Below are positions 8,468 to 15,917 of a stretch of DNA of 17,141 nt, piece by piece (the first letter of the stretch is position 1; every line of letters begins with the position of its first letter). Where the stretch lies: assembly GCA_028688235.1 (NCBI GenBank), contig JAQTYP010000018.1:1-17141 (forward strand), read 5' to 3'. Origin of the DNA: Methylomonas sp. (GTDB taxonomy: Bacteria; Pseudomonadota; Gammaproteobacteria; Methylococcales; Methylomonadaceae). A model generated the notes under the pieces. It searched no databases. It saw nothing but the letters and a program-made list of their open reading frames with translations, and had not been told where the DNA came from. The position numbers and the translations under genes are program-made.

Positions 8468-8496
8468 GTAATAATAAGCCCTTGAATCAGGGGCAA
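8468..8496 (-). promoter_or_regulatory. Candidate sigma-70 promoter for the small membrane protein
   Basis: On the minus strand TTGCCC (8496-8491) and TATTAC (8473-8468) are 17 bases apart, four of six matches each. The -35 overlaps one arm of the 14-bp palindrome at 8493-8506, so a protein bound there would be placed to block or modulate it. Confidence 0.4.
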
Positions 8497-8506
8497 CTCG
8501 AGTTGC
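8493..8506. promoter_or_regulatory. 14-bp perfect palindrome, candidate operator
   Basis: GCAACTCGAGTTGC is a perfect 14-bp palindrome lying between the divergent small membrane-protein gene and pap. It overlaps the candidate -35 of the minus-strand gene. A dimeric regulator binding here is an inference; no regulator gene is visible nearby. Confidence 0.45.
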
Positions 8507-8554
8507 ATGTCGAATTTGATATTATTTTTGGTCGACGGGGTATTTTTTACACTT

Positions 8555-8581
8555 AATTTTGTTTTGTGTCAAAACAAAATT
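8555..8581. promoter_or_regulatory. AT-rich 11-bp hairpin upstream of pap
   Basis: AATTTTGTTTT (8555-8565) and AAAACAAAATT (8571-8581) form a perfect 11-bp inverted repeat around GTGTC. It lies 64 bases before the pap start. Two further T residues follow on the + strand. It could be an operator, an UP-like element or a weak structure in the pap leader; it is too AT-rich for a typical terminator. Confidence 0.4.
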
Positions 8582-8645
8582 TTCAACAGGTGCTTTAACG
8601 CGTAATGTCCGGTAAAGTTATGCACAAAAAATAGGAGTTCGAGCC

Positions 8646-10133
8646 GTGTTTGAAGTCGCTGAATTAGGTCACACCGTCGAAAAGTCGGTCTATAAAGAAA
8701 AGTCTGCTCAATTACGTACCGCTTTGCTGGCGGTACAGGACAGGCTGAAAGACAGCCCGTTTTCCGTCATCATCATCATTTCCGGCGTGGATGGCGGCGG
8801 CAAGGGCGAGGTCATCACTCGCCTGAACGAATGGCTGGACGCGCATTACATGCGCACTATCGCTCTGGGCGAATCCACCGACGAAGAACGCGAACGTCCT
8901 AAATTTTGGCGCTTCTGGCGCACGTTGCCGGCCAAAGGTACCATAGGCCTCTATGTTGGCTCCTGGTACAGCGACCCGATCGCCCAACGCGTCTATCAAA
9001 AAATCGACACCAACGCCCTGCAAACCGAGTTAATCCAGATCAATCAGCTGGAACAACTCCTGTCCGACGACAAAACCTTGATCATCAAATGCTGGCTGCA
9101 TCTTAAAAAAGAAGCGCAAATCAAACGTTTGAAGGCGCTGGCCAAAGATCCGGCCACCAAATGGCGGGTTACCGACAAGGACAGGCAGCATTTAGGTCTT
9201 TATGACGAATTCATCGGCGTGGCGGAGCAGGTGCTTACCGAAACCAGCAAGGCCCATGCCCCCTGGCTGATCGTCGAAGGCTCGGATATTCGATACAGCA
9301 GCCTGACCGTCGGCCAGCATGTATTGGAACGCATACAACAACACATCCAGCAACATAGCAATGCGGCGACCGACGTCACCGGCTCGACGACGCCAAGTCA
9401 AGTCCAGCAATACAATCTACTGGATGCACTGGATTTGAGCTTGAAAATCGATAAATCCGATTATAAAAAGCAACTGGAAAAATACCAGGGCAAACTGAAT
9501 GAGCTGACGCGCCTCACGCTGGCCGCCAAACGCTCCAGTATTCTGGTGTTCGAAGGCTGGGATGCCGCAGGTAAAGGTGGTGCCATAAGACGCTTGACCG
9601 AAGCGATGGATGCCCGGCATTATCAGGTCATCCCTATAGCCGCCCCCACCGACGAAGAACGCGCCCATCATTACTTATGGCGTTTCTGGCGTCACATTCC
9701 GCGGGCCGGTCAGGTCACGATCTACGATCGCAGCTGGTATGGCAGGGTTCTGGTCGAGCGGGTCGAAGGCCTCGCCAAACCCAATCAATGGCAACGCGCT
9801 TATTCGGAAATCGTCAATTTCGAAGAGGCCATGCTGGCTCACGGCATCGTCATCATGAAATTCTGGCTGCACATAGACCGAGACGAGCAGATGCGGCGCT
9901 TCAAAAGCCGCGAACAGATCAGTTTCAAGCAATTCAAGATTACCGAGGAAGACTACCGCAACCGGGAAAAATGGGACGATTACCAAAAAGCCGTCAACGA
10001 AATGATTGCGCGTACCAGCACCAGTAAATCCCCCTGGATACTGGTCGAGGCGAACGACAAGAACCATGCTCGTATCAAGATCATCAAGGCCTATTGTGAC
10101 CGCCTGGAGAAAATGCTCGATGAAATTCATTAG
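8646..10133 (+). CDS. pap: Polyphosphate:AMP phosphotransferase (two-domain PPK2)
   Basis: The enzyme transfers phosphate from polyphosphate to AMP, giving ADP in the cytoplasm. Its 495 residues hold two tandem PPK2 P-loop domains. The C-terminal one has Walker A GWDAAGKG (304-311), lid-side TDEE (335-338) and Walker B YDRSWYGR (360-367). The N-terminal one keeps a P-loop GVDGGGKG (47-54), but its Walker B is degraded to YVGSWYSD (103-110): the Asp is Val104 and both Arg are gone. In the family only the C-terminal domain is thought to be catalytic, so this is expected for the PPK2 class with fused domains. The start is GTG at 8646, preceded by AGGAG (8633-8637) with eight-base spacing; the upstream ATG at 8620 meets a stop after four codons. 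The 3' end overlaps tatT by 14 nt. Confidence 0.93.
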   Translation: MFEVAELGHTVEKSVYKEKSAQLRTALLAVQDRLKDSPFSVIIIISGVDGGGKGEVITRLNEWLDAHYMRTIALGESTDEERERPKFWRFWRTLPAKGTIGLYVGSWYSDPIAQRVYQKIDTNALQTELIQINQLEQLLSDDKTLIIKCWLHLKKEAQIKRLKALAKDPATKWRVTDKDRQHLGLYDEFIGVAEQVLTETSKAHAPWLIVEGSDIRYSSLTVGQHVLERIQQHIQQHSNAATDVTGSTTPSQVQQYNLLDALDLSLKIDKSDYKKQLEKYQGKLNELTRLTLAAKRSSILVFEGWDAAGKGGAIRRLTEAMDARHYQVIPIAAPTDEERAHHYLWRFWRHIPRAGQVTIYDRSWYGRVLVERVEGLAKPNQWQRAYSEIVNFEEAMLAHGIVIMKFWLHIDRDEQMRRFKSREQISFKQFKITEEDYRNREKWDDYQKAVNEMIARTSTSKSPWILVEANDKNHARIKIIKAYCDRLEKMLDEIH

Positions 10134-11004
10134 TTTGCCGCAGTTGCCAAAACGAAAAGCCATCAGGACGACATTGCTACTGCTTTTGCTGCTAGAACTC
10201 AATGCTTGCAGTTATTTCATCGACTCGGCGACCGAAAGTTTTTCGGAACACCTGACTCAAGCCGTCCTGAATCACAACGACCCACTGACCGTTGCCGCGG
10301 CGCTGCCCGCATACCTGTTGATGCAGGAGGCATCGACGATAGACAATCAAGAGAACGCAACGCTATATCTGTCGACGGCCCGGTTATACGGCGCTTATCT
10401 GAACTTGGTACCGGAAGACCCCGAGCGTAAACGACACCTGAGCAGGAAAAGCCTGGATTTTGCATTGCAGGGCCTTTGTATTCACGCTACGGACTGGTGC
10501 GATATCGAGCACCAATCCTTCGACCGAGCTCAAGCCTTGCTGCAACAGTCTGGCGTAGACGACGTAAGTCACCTATTTAGTGCCGCCACGGCCTGGGCCG
10601 CCTGGATACAAGCCAATAAAGACGATTGGAATGCCGTCGCCCAACTGGCTCGAGTCAAAGCAATCATGCGTCGCATTTTGGAATTAAACGAAAGCTATAA
10701 ACAAGGAAGCGCGCATCTTTACATGGCCGTCATGGAAAGCCTGCTGCCGGAAAACCTGGGCGGCAACCCGGACCAAGCCCGGCAACATTTCGAACGGGCG
10801 ATGCAACTGGCTCCCGCCAACCTGATGACGCCTGTACTTTACGCCAAACATTACGCCAGAATGGTATTCGACAGGGATTTGCACGACAAACTGTTACGAC
10901 GTACCCTAGACGCGCAAACCGTAGCCCCCGATTTGACCTTGATCAACACCTTGGCGCAACAGCAAGCCCGACAGCTGCTGGATACTGCCGAGGATTATTT
11001 TTAA
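10120..11004 (+). CDS. tatT: TatT-type TRAP-transporter-associated lipoprotein
   Basis: This 294-residue lipoprotein fits the TRAP-associated TatT family (Treponema Tp0956 is the structural example), alpha-helical TPR-like proteins thought to form a trimer that works with the TRAP binding protein. The signal sequence has Arg/Lys at 11-16, seven leucines (19-25) and the lipobox LNAC with Cys30. Family-like features are LLPENLGGNPDQARQHFERA near the C-terminal third and the following YAKHYARMVFDRDLHDKLL. The chosen ATG overlaps pap by 14 nt and has GGAG (10106-10109) ten bases upstream; the frame is open further back, but those codons are pap in another frame and would add a non-signal extension. 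It is followed by dctP after 11 nt. Likely anchored to the periplasmic face of a membrane. Confidence 0.88.
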   Translation: MKFISLPQLPKRKAIRTTLLLLLLLELNACSYFIDSATESFSEHLTQAVLNHNDPLTVAAALPAYLLMQEASTIDNQENATLYLSTARLYGAYLNLVPEDPERKRHLSRKSLDFALQGLCIHATDWCDIEHQSFDRAQALLQQSGVDDVSHLFSAATAWAAWIQANKDDWNAVAQLARVKAIMRRILELNESYKQGSAHLYMAVMESLLPENLGGNPDQARQHFERAMQLAPANLMTPVLYAKHYARMVFDRDLHDKLLRRTLDAQTVAPDLTLINTLAQQQARQLLDTAEDYF

Positions 11005-11015
11005 ACGACATTGCG

Positions 11016-12026
11016 ATGAAACAGACCTTCACTAAATTTTTGGCTTTTGCCTTCTTATTCTCGAGCGCGCAGGCAGTTGGCGCGGTCACCCTGAAAATCG
11101 CCACGCTGTCGCCGGACGGCTCTTATTGGATGCAGAAAATGCGGGAGGGAGGGGATGAAATCCAACAACGAACCGACGGCCGCGTCAGTCTGAAGTTTTA
11201 TCCCGGCGGTGTCATGGGCGACGATGCGACCGTGTTGCGCAAAATGCGCTTGCGTCAACTGCAAGGCGCTGCAGTAACCAGCGGTGCCTTGAATGGCGTC
11301 TATCCGGATATTCAGCTCTACAACCTGATACTGTTGTTCAAAAACGAACAGGAAGTCGATTATGTCAGGAGCAAAATGGATTCTGAATTGATGCGGGGTC
11401 TGGAGCAAAAAGGCATGGTGGCCCTGGGTTTCGCCGATGTCGGATTCGCCTACATGATGTCTACCGTACCCATACGCACATTGGCCGAGATGCGTAGCCA
11501 GAAAGCCTGGGCGCCGGACGACAACAAGATCGCCATCAATGCCTTACAAGCTTTCGACATATCGCCTATACCTTTGCCGCTACGCGATGTGCTGATGGGT
11601 TTGCAAACAGGGATGATCAATGTGGCATCGGGCTCTCCTGTCGGTGCATTGGCCTTGCAATGGCACAGCAAAATCCGTTATGTCACCGACATGCCCATGC
11701 TGTATCTGTTTGGGGTGTTGGCCATCGATAAATCGGCTTTCGACGAGATAGCCGCGGCCGATCAAACCATCGTCCGCGAGGTCATGGCGCGCGTCATCAA
11801 GGAAATCGATCAGCGCAGCCGTAAGGATAATCAGGAGGCCATAGCGGCCCTGAAAAACCAAGGCATAGAGTTCGTCAAACCAACACCGGAAGCCGCCGAT
11901 GAGTTCAAGAACAAGATTGCCGCCACTAACGACGAATTCGAAAGAAACGCCGGCTTGAGCGCAGAAAAAACAGCCTTGTTGCATCGTTATTTGCAAACAT
12001 TCCGGGAGCAAGGTCAGGCAAATTGA
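11016..12026 (+). CDS. dctP: TRAP transporter substrate-binding protein (DctP family)
   Basis: This 336-residue periplasmic binding protein delivers a solute to DctQM. It has a signal peptide (hydrophobic 7-22, cleavage near Ala23), then LKIATLSPDGSYW (26-38) and YPGGVMGDD (62-70), which are DctP hallmarks. The central helix region LPLRDVLMGLQTGMIN (187-202) is also typical. At the site where most DctP proteins carry the ligand-binding arginine (the KIRVP-like motif) this one reads QKAWAP, with Trp165 in place of Arg, so a simple carboxylate ligand is less likely. The combination with TatT matches the TatP-T type described from Treponema. It begins 11 nt after tatT with no clear Shine-Dalgarno sequence, suggesting translational coupling, and ends one base before dctQ. 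Confidence 0.92.
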   Translation: MKQTFTKFLAFAFLFSSAQAVGAVTLKIATLSPDGSYWMQKMREGGDEIQQRTDGRVSLKFYPGGVMGDDATVLRKMRLRQLQGAAVTSGALNGVYPDIQLYNLILLFKNEQEVDYVRSKMDSELMRGLEQKGMVALGFADVGFAYMMSTVPIRTLAEMRSQKAWAPDDNKIAINALQAFDISPIPLPLRDVLMGLQTGMINVASGSPVGALALQWHSKIRYVTDMPMLYLFGVLAIDKSAFDEIAAADQTIVREVMARVIKEIDQRSRKDNQEAIAALKNQGIEFVKPTPEAADEFKNKIAATNDEFERNAGLSAEKTALLHRYLQTFREQGQAN

Positions 12027-12027
12027 C

Positions 12028-12504
12028 ATGAATGCGCTAACCAAGCTGCATAAGTTGTTATTAAAGGCCGAAATGTTGGTGCTGACCGGCCTGTTGATAT
12101 CCTTGATCTTAATCGCCGTCGTTCAAGTGCTGATGCGCAACGTCCTTGGTGGGGGCTTGCTGTGGGCGGACGCTTATACCCGCATTAGCGTGTTATGGAT
12201 AGCGATGCTAGGCGCCATGCTTGCCAGTAGGGAACGTAATCACATTACGATAGACATCCTGATACGCCGCATGCCAGAACGCTGGAAGACCACCGTTCGA
12301 CGCATCACCGACGGCCTCACTGGGCTGGTCTGCTTCATGGCGGCTTGGTTCACGATAGCTTTCGTCGAACAGGACTACGCATATGGCGACAAGGCGTTCG
12401 CGGACATTCCCACCTGGTGGTGCGAAGCGATAATTCCGTTTGCCTTCGCCATTATCGCGTTGCGATACGGCGTAGCGGCATTTTTAAACGAAAATCGCGC
12501 CTGA
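12028..12504 (+). CDS. dctQ: TRAP transporter small permease (DctQ)
   Basis: This 158-residue inner-membrane protein has four hydrophobic segments (about 15-37, 50-67, 91-113, 130-150), the DctQ topology. Family features include the loop VLMRNVLGGGLLWADAYTR, where the bulky TM1-TM2 loop ends in an Arg-containing turn, and RERNHITIDIL before TM3. DctQ supports the large permease DctM in Na+-driven import of the substrate delivered by DctP. Start and stop fit a tight operon: one base after dctP and four bases before dctM. Confidence 0.92.
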   Translation: MNALTKLHKLLLKAEMLVLTGLLISLILIAVVQVLMRNVLGGGLLWADAYTRISVLWIAMLGAMLASRERNHITIDILIRRMPERWKTTVRRITDGLTGLVCFMAAWFTIAFVEQDYAYGDKAFADIPTWWCEAIIPFAFAIIALRYGVAAFLNENRA

Positions 12505-12508
12505 GCCG

Positions 12509-13786
12509 ATGAGCCTTTTTATTGCCACCCTTTTGATCGTGATGTTGCTGCTGGGCATGCCACTGTTCGCCATAATCCTGGCTGCAACCATGCTCGGTTT
12601 CCTCCGCTCGGAAATCGATTTATCGGTCATCGGCGCAGAACTCTACCGCATCGCCAGCACCCCGTTATTGGTAGCCCTGCCGTTGTTTACGTTTTCCGGT
12701 TACTTACTCTCGGAAAGCAATACCTCGGAACGCCTGTTACGCCTGACCCGCGCCCTGTTCGGCCAGATGCCGTTCGGACTGGCCGTCATATCGTTGCTGA
12801 TATGCGCCGCGTTTACCGCTTTTACCGGTGCATCCGGCGTAACCATCATCGCGCTGGGCGCCTTGCTGCTGCCGGTATTGATCAAGGAAGGCTACGATCC
12901 AAGGTTCAGTCTGGGCCTGGTGACCACGTCGGGCTCGCTGGGACTGTTATTACCGCCCTCCGTGCCGCTGATTTTGTATGGCGTCATCGTCCAACAAATC
13001 CGGATTGGCGAAGAATTCACGCTACCGCAACTATTCCTGGCCGGCCTATTGCCCAGTCTGCTGATGATCGCGCTGCTGGCAGCTTGGGCTTTATGGGCCA
13101 ACCGCCACGTCACGCTGGACCGTACCGAATTCAGCTGGCCCGAAACCTTTGCCGCAATCAAGGCCATGGCCTGGGAGTTGCCGTTACCCTTCTTTATCGT
13201 CGGCGGTATATTCGGCGGCTATCTAGCCATATCGGAAGTCGCCGCCGCTACGGCATTGTATGTACTGATAGTCGAAACCTTCGTCTACAAGGAAATCCAC
13301 TTCAAGCAGCTGACCATGGTCGTCAGCAAAGCCATGCAGATGCTGGGAGGCATTTTGTTGATTCTTGGCGTATCGATGGCGTTTACCAATTTTTTGATAG
13401 ACGCGGAAGTACCGATGCACTTGTTCGAATGGGTCAAAAGCCATATCGACAGTAAAGGCAACTTTTTGCTGCTGTTAAATGTGTTTTTGCTGATACTGGG
13501 CGCGATTCTGGATATTTTTTCGGCCTTGGTGATCGTGGTGCCGTTGATCGTGCCGATCGCCGTCGGCTATGGCATACACCCCATCCATTTAGGCGTGATA
13601 TTTCTGGCCAACATGCAAATCGGCTATCTGACGCCGCCGGTTGGCATGAATCTTTTCATCGCCAGTTACCGCTTCGACAAATCCATAGCCGAACTTTATC
13701 AGGCCACCTTGCCATTCATGCTGACGTTGTTACTGGCCGTATTGATCATCACCTATGTTCCTTGGCTAAGCACTTGGTTTATCTAA
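12509..13786 (+). CDS. dctM: TRAP transporter large permease (DctM)
   Basis: The 425-residue protein is a polytopic inner-membrane permease with about 12 hydrophobic segments, the usual length of DctM. Recognisable family stretches are AFTAFTGASGVTIIALGALLLPVL in the first half, GLLLPPSVPLILYGVI after it, and near the end HLGVIFLANMQIGYLTPPVGMNLF, which carries the second PP-containing re-entrant motif. It should move the substrate across the inner membrane with the sodium gradient. It begins four bases after dctQ without its own strong Shine-Dalgarno sequence, so it probably depends on coupling. Confidence 0.94.
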   Translation: MSLFIATLLIVMLLLGMPLFAIILAATMLGFLRSEIDLSVIGAELYRIASTPLLVALPLFTFSGYLLSESNTSERLLRLTRALFGQMPFGLAVISLLICAAFTAFTGASGVTIIALGALLLPVLIKEGYDPRFSLGLVTTSGSLGLLLPPSVPLILYGVIVQQIRIGEEFTLPQLFLAGLLPSLLMIALLAAWALWANRHVTLDRTEFSWPETFAAIKAMAWELPLPFFIVGGIFGGYLAISEVAAATALYVLIVETFVYKEIHFKQLTMVVSKAMQMLGGILLILGVSMAFTNFLIDAEVPMHLFEWVKSHIDSKGNFLLLLNVFLLILGAILDIFSALVIVVPLIVPIAVGYGIHPIHLGVIFLANMQIGYLTPPVGMNLFIASYRFDKSIAELYQATLPFMLTLLLAVLIITYVPWLSTWFI

Positions 13787-13863
13787 GCACCTGGGCCGCC
13801 AATAGCACATTTCAGCCGCCCCATTTGCCCCTTTGCAAAAGTACAAAAATGAATAACTAAATC

Positions 13864-14562
13864 ATGCGTAAAACCACATCCTTATCAACCGTTTTGTTGC
13901 TCACCGCGACGCCGACGCTGGCCGCACCGGTCAATGACGATGCCGGGGTTTGGATCAGCAGCACCTATCAAACCGATTTCGGCGGCAGTCCTTATCTGGC
14001 TTTTTTGGAACTGGCACCTAGAACCAAGAAAGACAACAACGAATTTGCCCAGATCATCGTCAGGCCATTGCTGGGTTATAAGTTGAGCAGAAACTTGCAG
14101 TTATGGGCGGGTTACACCTGGCAGGGCGAGCATAGCGAAGAAAACGCTTTCGAGATGGCAACCAACGACATCATGCAGCAATTGCAATGGATAGATAACT
14201 GGACGCCGGAATTGAATTTTCAATATCGCTTTCGGCTGGAACAACGCCTGTTCGCCCACGAAAACGCCACAGGCCACCGCATGCGCCATCGTGTCCGCTT
14301 GGTCTACTCGCTTGCGGACAGCAAGGCTTACCTGATCGCCAGCGACGAATTATTCGTCTATTTCAATTCCATAGACGAAGGCCGGCTGGCCCATTCGGTA
14401 CAATCCGGCGTCAATCAGAATCGTTCCTATGTGGGCATCGGTTACAAACTAACGCCGCAACTCAACATCGATACCGGTTATCAGCTGCAATACGTACACA
14501 ACTATGCTACGCCGGATTTAACCAATCATATCTGGATGACCAACATCAACGTCAACTTCTGA
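13864..14562 (+). CDS. DUF2490 outer-membrane beta-barrel protein
   Basis: This 232-residue protein has a signal peptide (about 1-20, cleavage at LAAP) and a mature part made of alternating hydrophobic/polar beta strands ending in aromatic Phe, as outer-membrane barrels do. DUF2490-like traits are the WxxxxYQTDF opening, LGYKLSRNLQLWAGYTWQ, the strand FQYRFRLEQRLF and RMRHRVRLVYSL. It lies 77 bp after dctM on the same strand and may belong to the pap-TRAP unit. The ATG at 13864 has no clear Shine-Dalgarno sequence; the ATG 16 bases earlier meets a stop after three codons. A pore for the TRAP substrate is an inference from neighbourhood; the family has no established function that I know of. 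Confidence 0.75.
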   Translation: MRKTTSLSTVLLLTATPTLAAPVNDDAGVWISSTYQTDFGGSPYLAFLELAPRTKKDNNEFAQIIVRPLLGYKLSRNLQLWAGYTWQGEHSEENAFEMATNDIMQQLQWIDNWTPELNFQYRFRLEQRLFAHENATGHRMRHRVRLVYSLADSKAYLIASDELFVYFNSIDEGRLAHSVQSGVNQNRSYVGIGYKLTPQLNIDTGYQLQYVHNYATPDLTNHIWMTNINVNF

Positions 14563-14571
14563 TCACAGGAC

Positions 14572-14596
14572 AAAAAAAGGGCGGTATTTACCGCCC
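14572..14596 (-). terminator. Intrinsic terminator for the minus-strand gene at 14689-15057
   Basis: On the minus strand GGGCGGT / ACCGCCC (14596-14579) is a perfect 7-bp GC-rich stem with a 4-nt loop, followed directly by seven T residues (14578-14572). It is about 92 bases beyond the stop of the helical secreted protein. On the + strand the same hairpin ends the DUF2490 gene but has no T-run, so + strand termination would be weaker. Confidence 0.8.
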
Positions 14597-14688
14597 CAGG
14601 TCATACATGAATTTATAAGCGGCTCTGAAACACTAACGTCGTTCCGGATAGTTCCGGCCAACAACGCGGCGCCGAGCCACCCCATCCA

Positions 14689-15057
14689 TTACAGGAAGTT
14701 ATTCAAGCCGGCAAAACCTTCTTTAGCAGCCTTTAGTTCTTGTTCGGCTGTGGATAAATCCGATTTTTTGGCCGCGTTTCTTGCGTTTTTCAGCCTATTC
14801 ATAACTTTGTCGCGTTCGAACTCGAATTTGTAATTAGCGCTCAGTTCGCTGGCATTCTCGTTAGCGGCCTTGATCAATTCGGCCACTTGTTTTGCATCGC
14901 CACCTGGAATCGCATCCAGAGCCGCTTGAATTTTACCGTCGACTTCTTTCAACACCTCTGGCACGCTTTTTTTGACTTCTTTCGCAAAGGTCGAACCGGA
15001 AAGTCCCAGCATCGCGAAGAACAGCGTAAAAACGATAAAAACTTTTTTCAATGACAT
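14689..15057 (-). CDS. Secreted small alpha-helical protein, function unknown
   Basis: The 122-residue product has a clear signal peptide (hydrophobic 6-23, cleavage after Ala25) and a mature part of about 97 residues that is almost entirely predicted helix, rich in Lys, Glu and Ala, for example VKKSVPEVLKEVDGKIQAAL and LKNARNAAKKSDLSTAEQEL. No cysteine and no His cluster is present, so the His-rich SmbP metal-binding type is not supported. It probably folds as a small periplasmic helical bundle. A GAGAT-type weak ribosome site precedes the ATG. It lies 112 bp downstream of hupE on the same strand and ends at a strong terminator, so it may be the last gene of the receptor-hupE group or an independent unit. 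Confidence 0.72.
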   Translation of the reverse strand: MSLKKVFIVFTLFFAMLGLSGSTFAKEVKKSVPEVLKEVDGKIQAALDAIPGGDAKQVAELIKAANENASELSANYKFEFERDKVMNRLKNARNAAKKSDLSTAEQELKAAKEGFAGLNNFL

Positions 15058-15169
15058 GATCTAATCTCTAAAATTTAATTAATTGATTTTTAAAAACAAA
15101 CTACCTTTCCATTGCAGCGAAAAAGTCCTTATGCCTAGCAACTTAGTTCGGGTTTAAACGAAAGGTCGT

Positions 15170-15736
15170 TCATGATAACCGTTTGACGAGGCCGCCGAGA
15201 ACAAATTTCACACTAAGCCATCTAGCCAAGCGTCCCGCGCCGACACCGGCAACGATCAATATCAAGGTTGCCGTTGCAAATCCCCCGGTATAGGTCATCG
15301 CATCGGCGTCCAGCCAGATGTCGTAAGCATGTTGATAACCGTGAAACATAGCCAAATTAGCGACAATAGGCATGCTCAAGTACGCAGGAAGCCTGCCGCC
15401 CAAACACACCGATATCAGCAACAGCAAAGCCGACGACGCCATGACGATATCGGCGTGGGCAATTTCGGCGGAAAACACCGCTAGGCCGACTCCCGCCATC
15501 ATCAAGACTGCGAACAAGGCAGGCATCGCATAAACCGTGCGCCCGTTCATTTGTGCTACCCATAATCCCACGACCAACATCGTCAACAAATGCTCGAGGC
15601 TGGTAAGCGGATGCAACAAACCGCCCACGAAACCAATAGATTCGCTGGCCCAATGAAAAGGATGAGCCTCGGCAACCCAAGGGTAAGCCAATGCCGCAAC
15701 CGCATATCCATGAACACATTTTACCTTGCCTTTCAT
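15170..15736 (-). CDS. HupE/UreJ-like metal permease
   Basis: This 188-residue inner-membrane protein of about six segments belongs to the HupE/UreJ family, secondary permeases for nickel or cobalt. The signature is HPLTSLEHLLTM (42-53), a variant of the usual HPLxGLDHxxAM with Glu48 for Asp and Ser46 for Gly. Further conserved-looking residues are Glu91 and the second His motif MFHGYQHAYD (His132, His136). The N-terminus AEAHPFHW (22-29) resembles the signal-cleaved, His-near start of the family. The start is set at 15736 because GGGAGGT (15747-15741) sits five bases before it; an in-frame ATG 48 bases upstream would only add hydrophilic residues. It lies 313 bp downstream of a TonB receptor gene. 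Metal specificity is not readable. Confidence 0.82.
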   Translation of the reverse strand: MKGKVKCVHGYAVAALAYPWVAEAHPFHWASESIGFVGGLLHPLTSLEHLLTMLVVGLWVAQMNGRTVYAMPALFAVLMMAGVGLAVFSAEIAHADIVMASSALLLLISVCLGGRLPAYLSMPIVANLAMFHGYQHAYDIWLDADAMTYTGGFATATLILIVAGVGAGRLARWLSVKFVLGGLVKRLS

Positions 15737-15740
15737 CACT

Positions 15741-15747
15741 ACCTCCC
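15741..15747 (-). promoter_or_regulatory. Strong Shine-Dalgarno site that decides the hupE start
   Basis: On the minus strand GGGAGGT precedes ATG at 15736 with GGAGG five bases away. The alternative start at 15784 has no comparable site. Confidence 0.8.
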
Positions 15748-15754
15748 AAACCCG

Positions 15755-15777
15755 ATTTCCGTCGTCCGACCGGAAAT
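15755..15777 (-). promoter_or_regulatory. 7-bp hairpin directly before the hupE ribosome site
   Basis: ATTTCCG (15755-15761) and CGGAAAT (15771-15777) form a perfect inverted repeat around a 9-nt loop, eight bases upstream of the hupE Shine-Dalgarno sequence. It could be an operator or a leader RNA hairpin. Confidence 0.4.
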
Positions 15778-15814
15778 GAGGCATCGCTCGTGCAGAAATA
15801 AAAATCTTGACGCG

Positions 15815-15837
15815 TCCGGCTAGTCAGGCAAGCCGGA
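15815..15837 (-). promoter_or_regulatory. Second GC-rich hairpin in the hupE leader
   Basis: TCCGGCT (15815-15821) pairs with AGCCGGA (15831-15837) around a 9-nt loop. On the minus strand it is followed after eight bases by AAGATTTTTATTT. That is a loose resemblance to a terminator, so attenuation ahead of hupE is possible but not shown. Confidence 0.35.
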
Positions 15838-15917
15838 GCGCCAAGCGGGGATGTTACTGTCGGCAATCCGTTAACCGGACGGCTCGTGCTTACCGAAGGC
15901 CGCATATCCCTATCGAA

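Noticed and set aside
10006..10119. Upstream extension of the tatT frame
   Set aside because: The segment lies within pap in another frame, encodes no signal-like sequence, and would bury the lipobox; the ATG at 10120 gives a proper lipoprotein signal.
14579..14596. Hairpin as a strong terminator for the + strand pap-TRAP-DUF2490 unit
   Set aside because: The + strand lacks a T-run after the stem; the seven T residues are on the minus-strand side, so it was assigned to the minus-strand gene.
15737..15784. Longer start for the HupE-like protein
   Set aside because: The 16 added residues are hydrophilic and lack a ribosome site, while GGGAGGT sits right before the ATG at 15736.
15841..15880. 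Cobalamin-riboswitch-like TTACTGTCGGC before hupE
   Set aside because: The resemblance is on the + strand, opposite to hupE and the receptor, and the other conserved B12 elements are not found.
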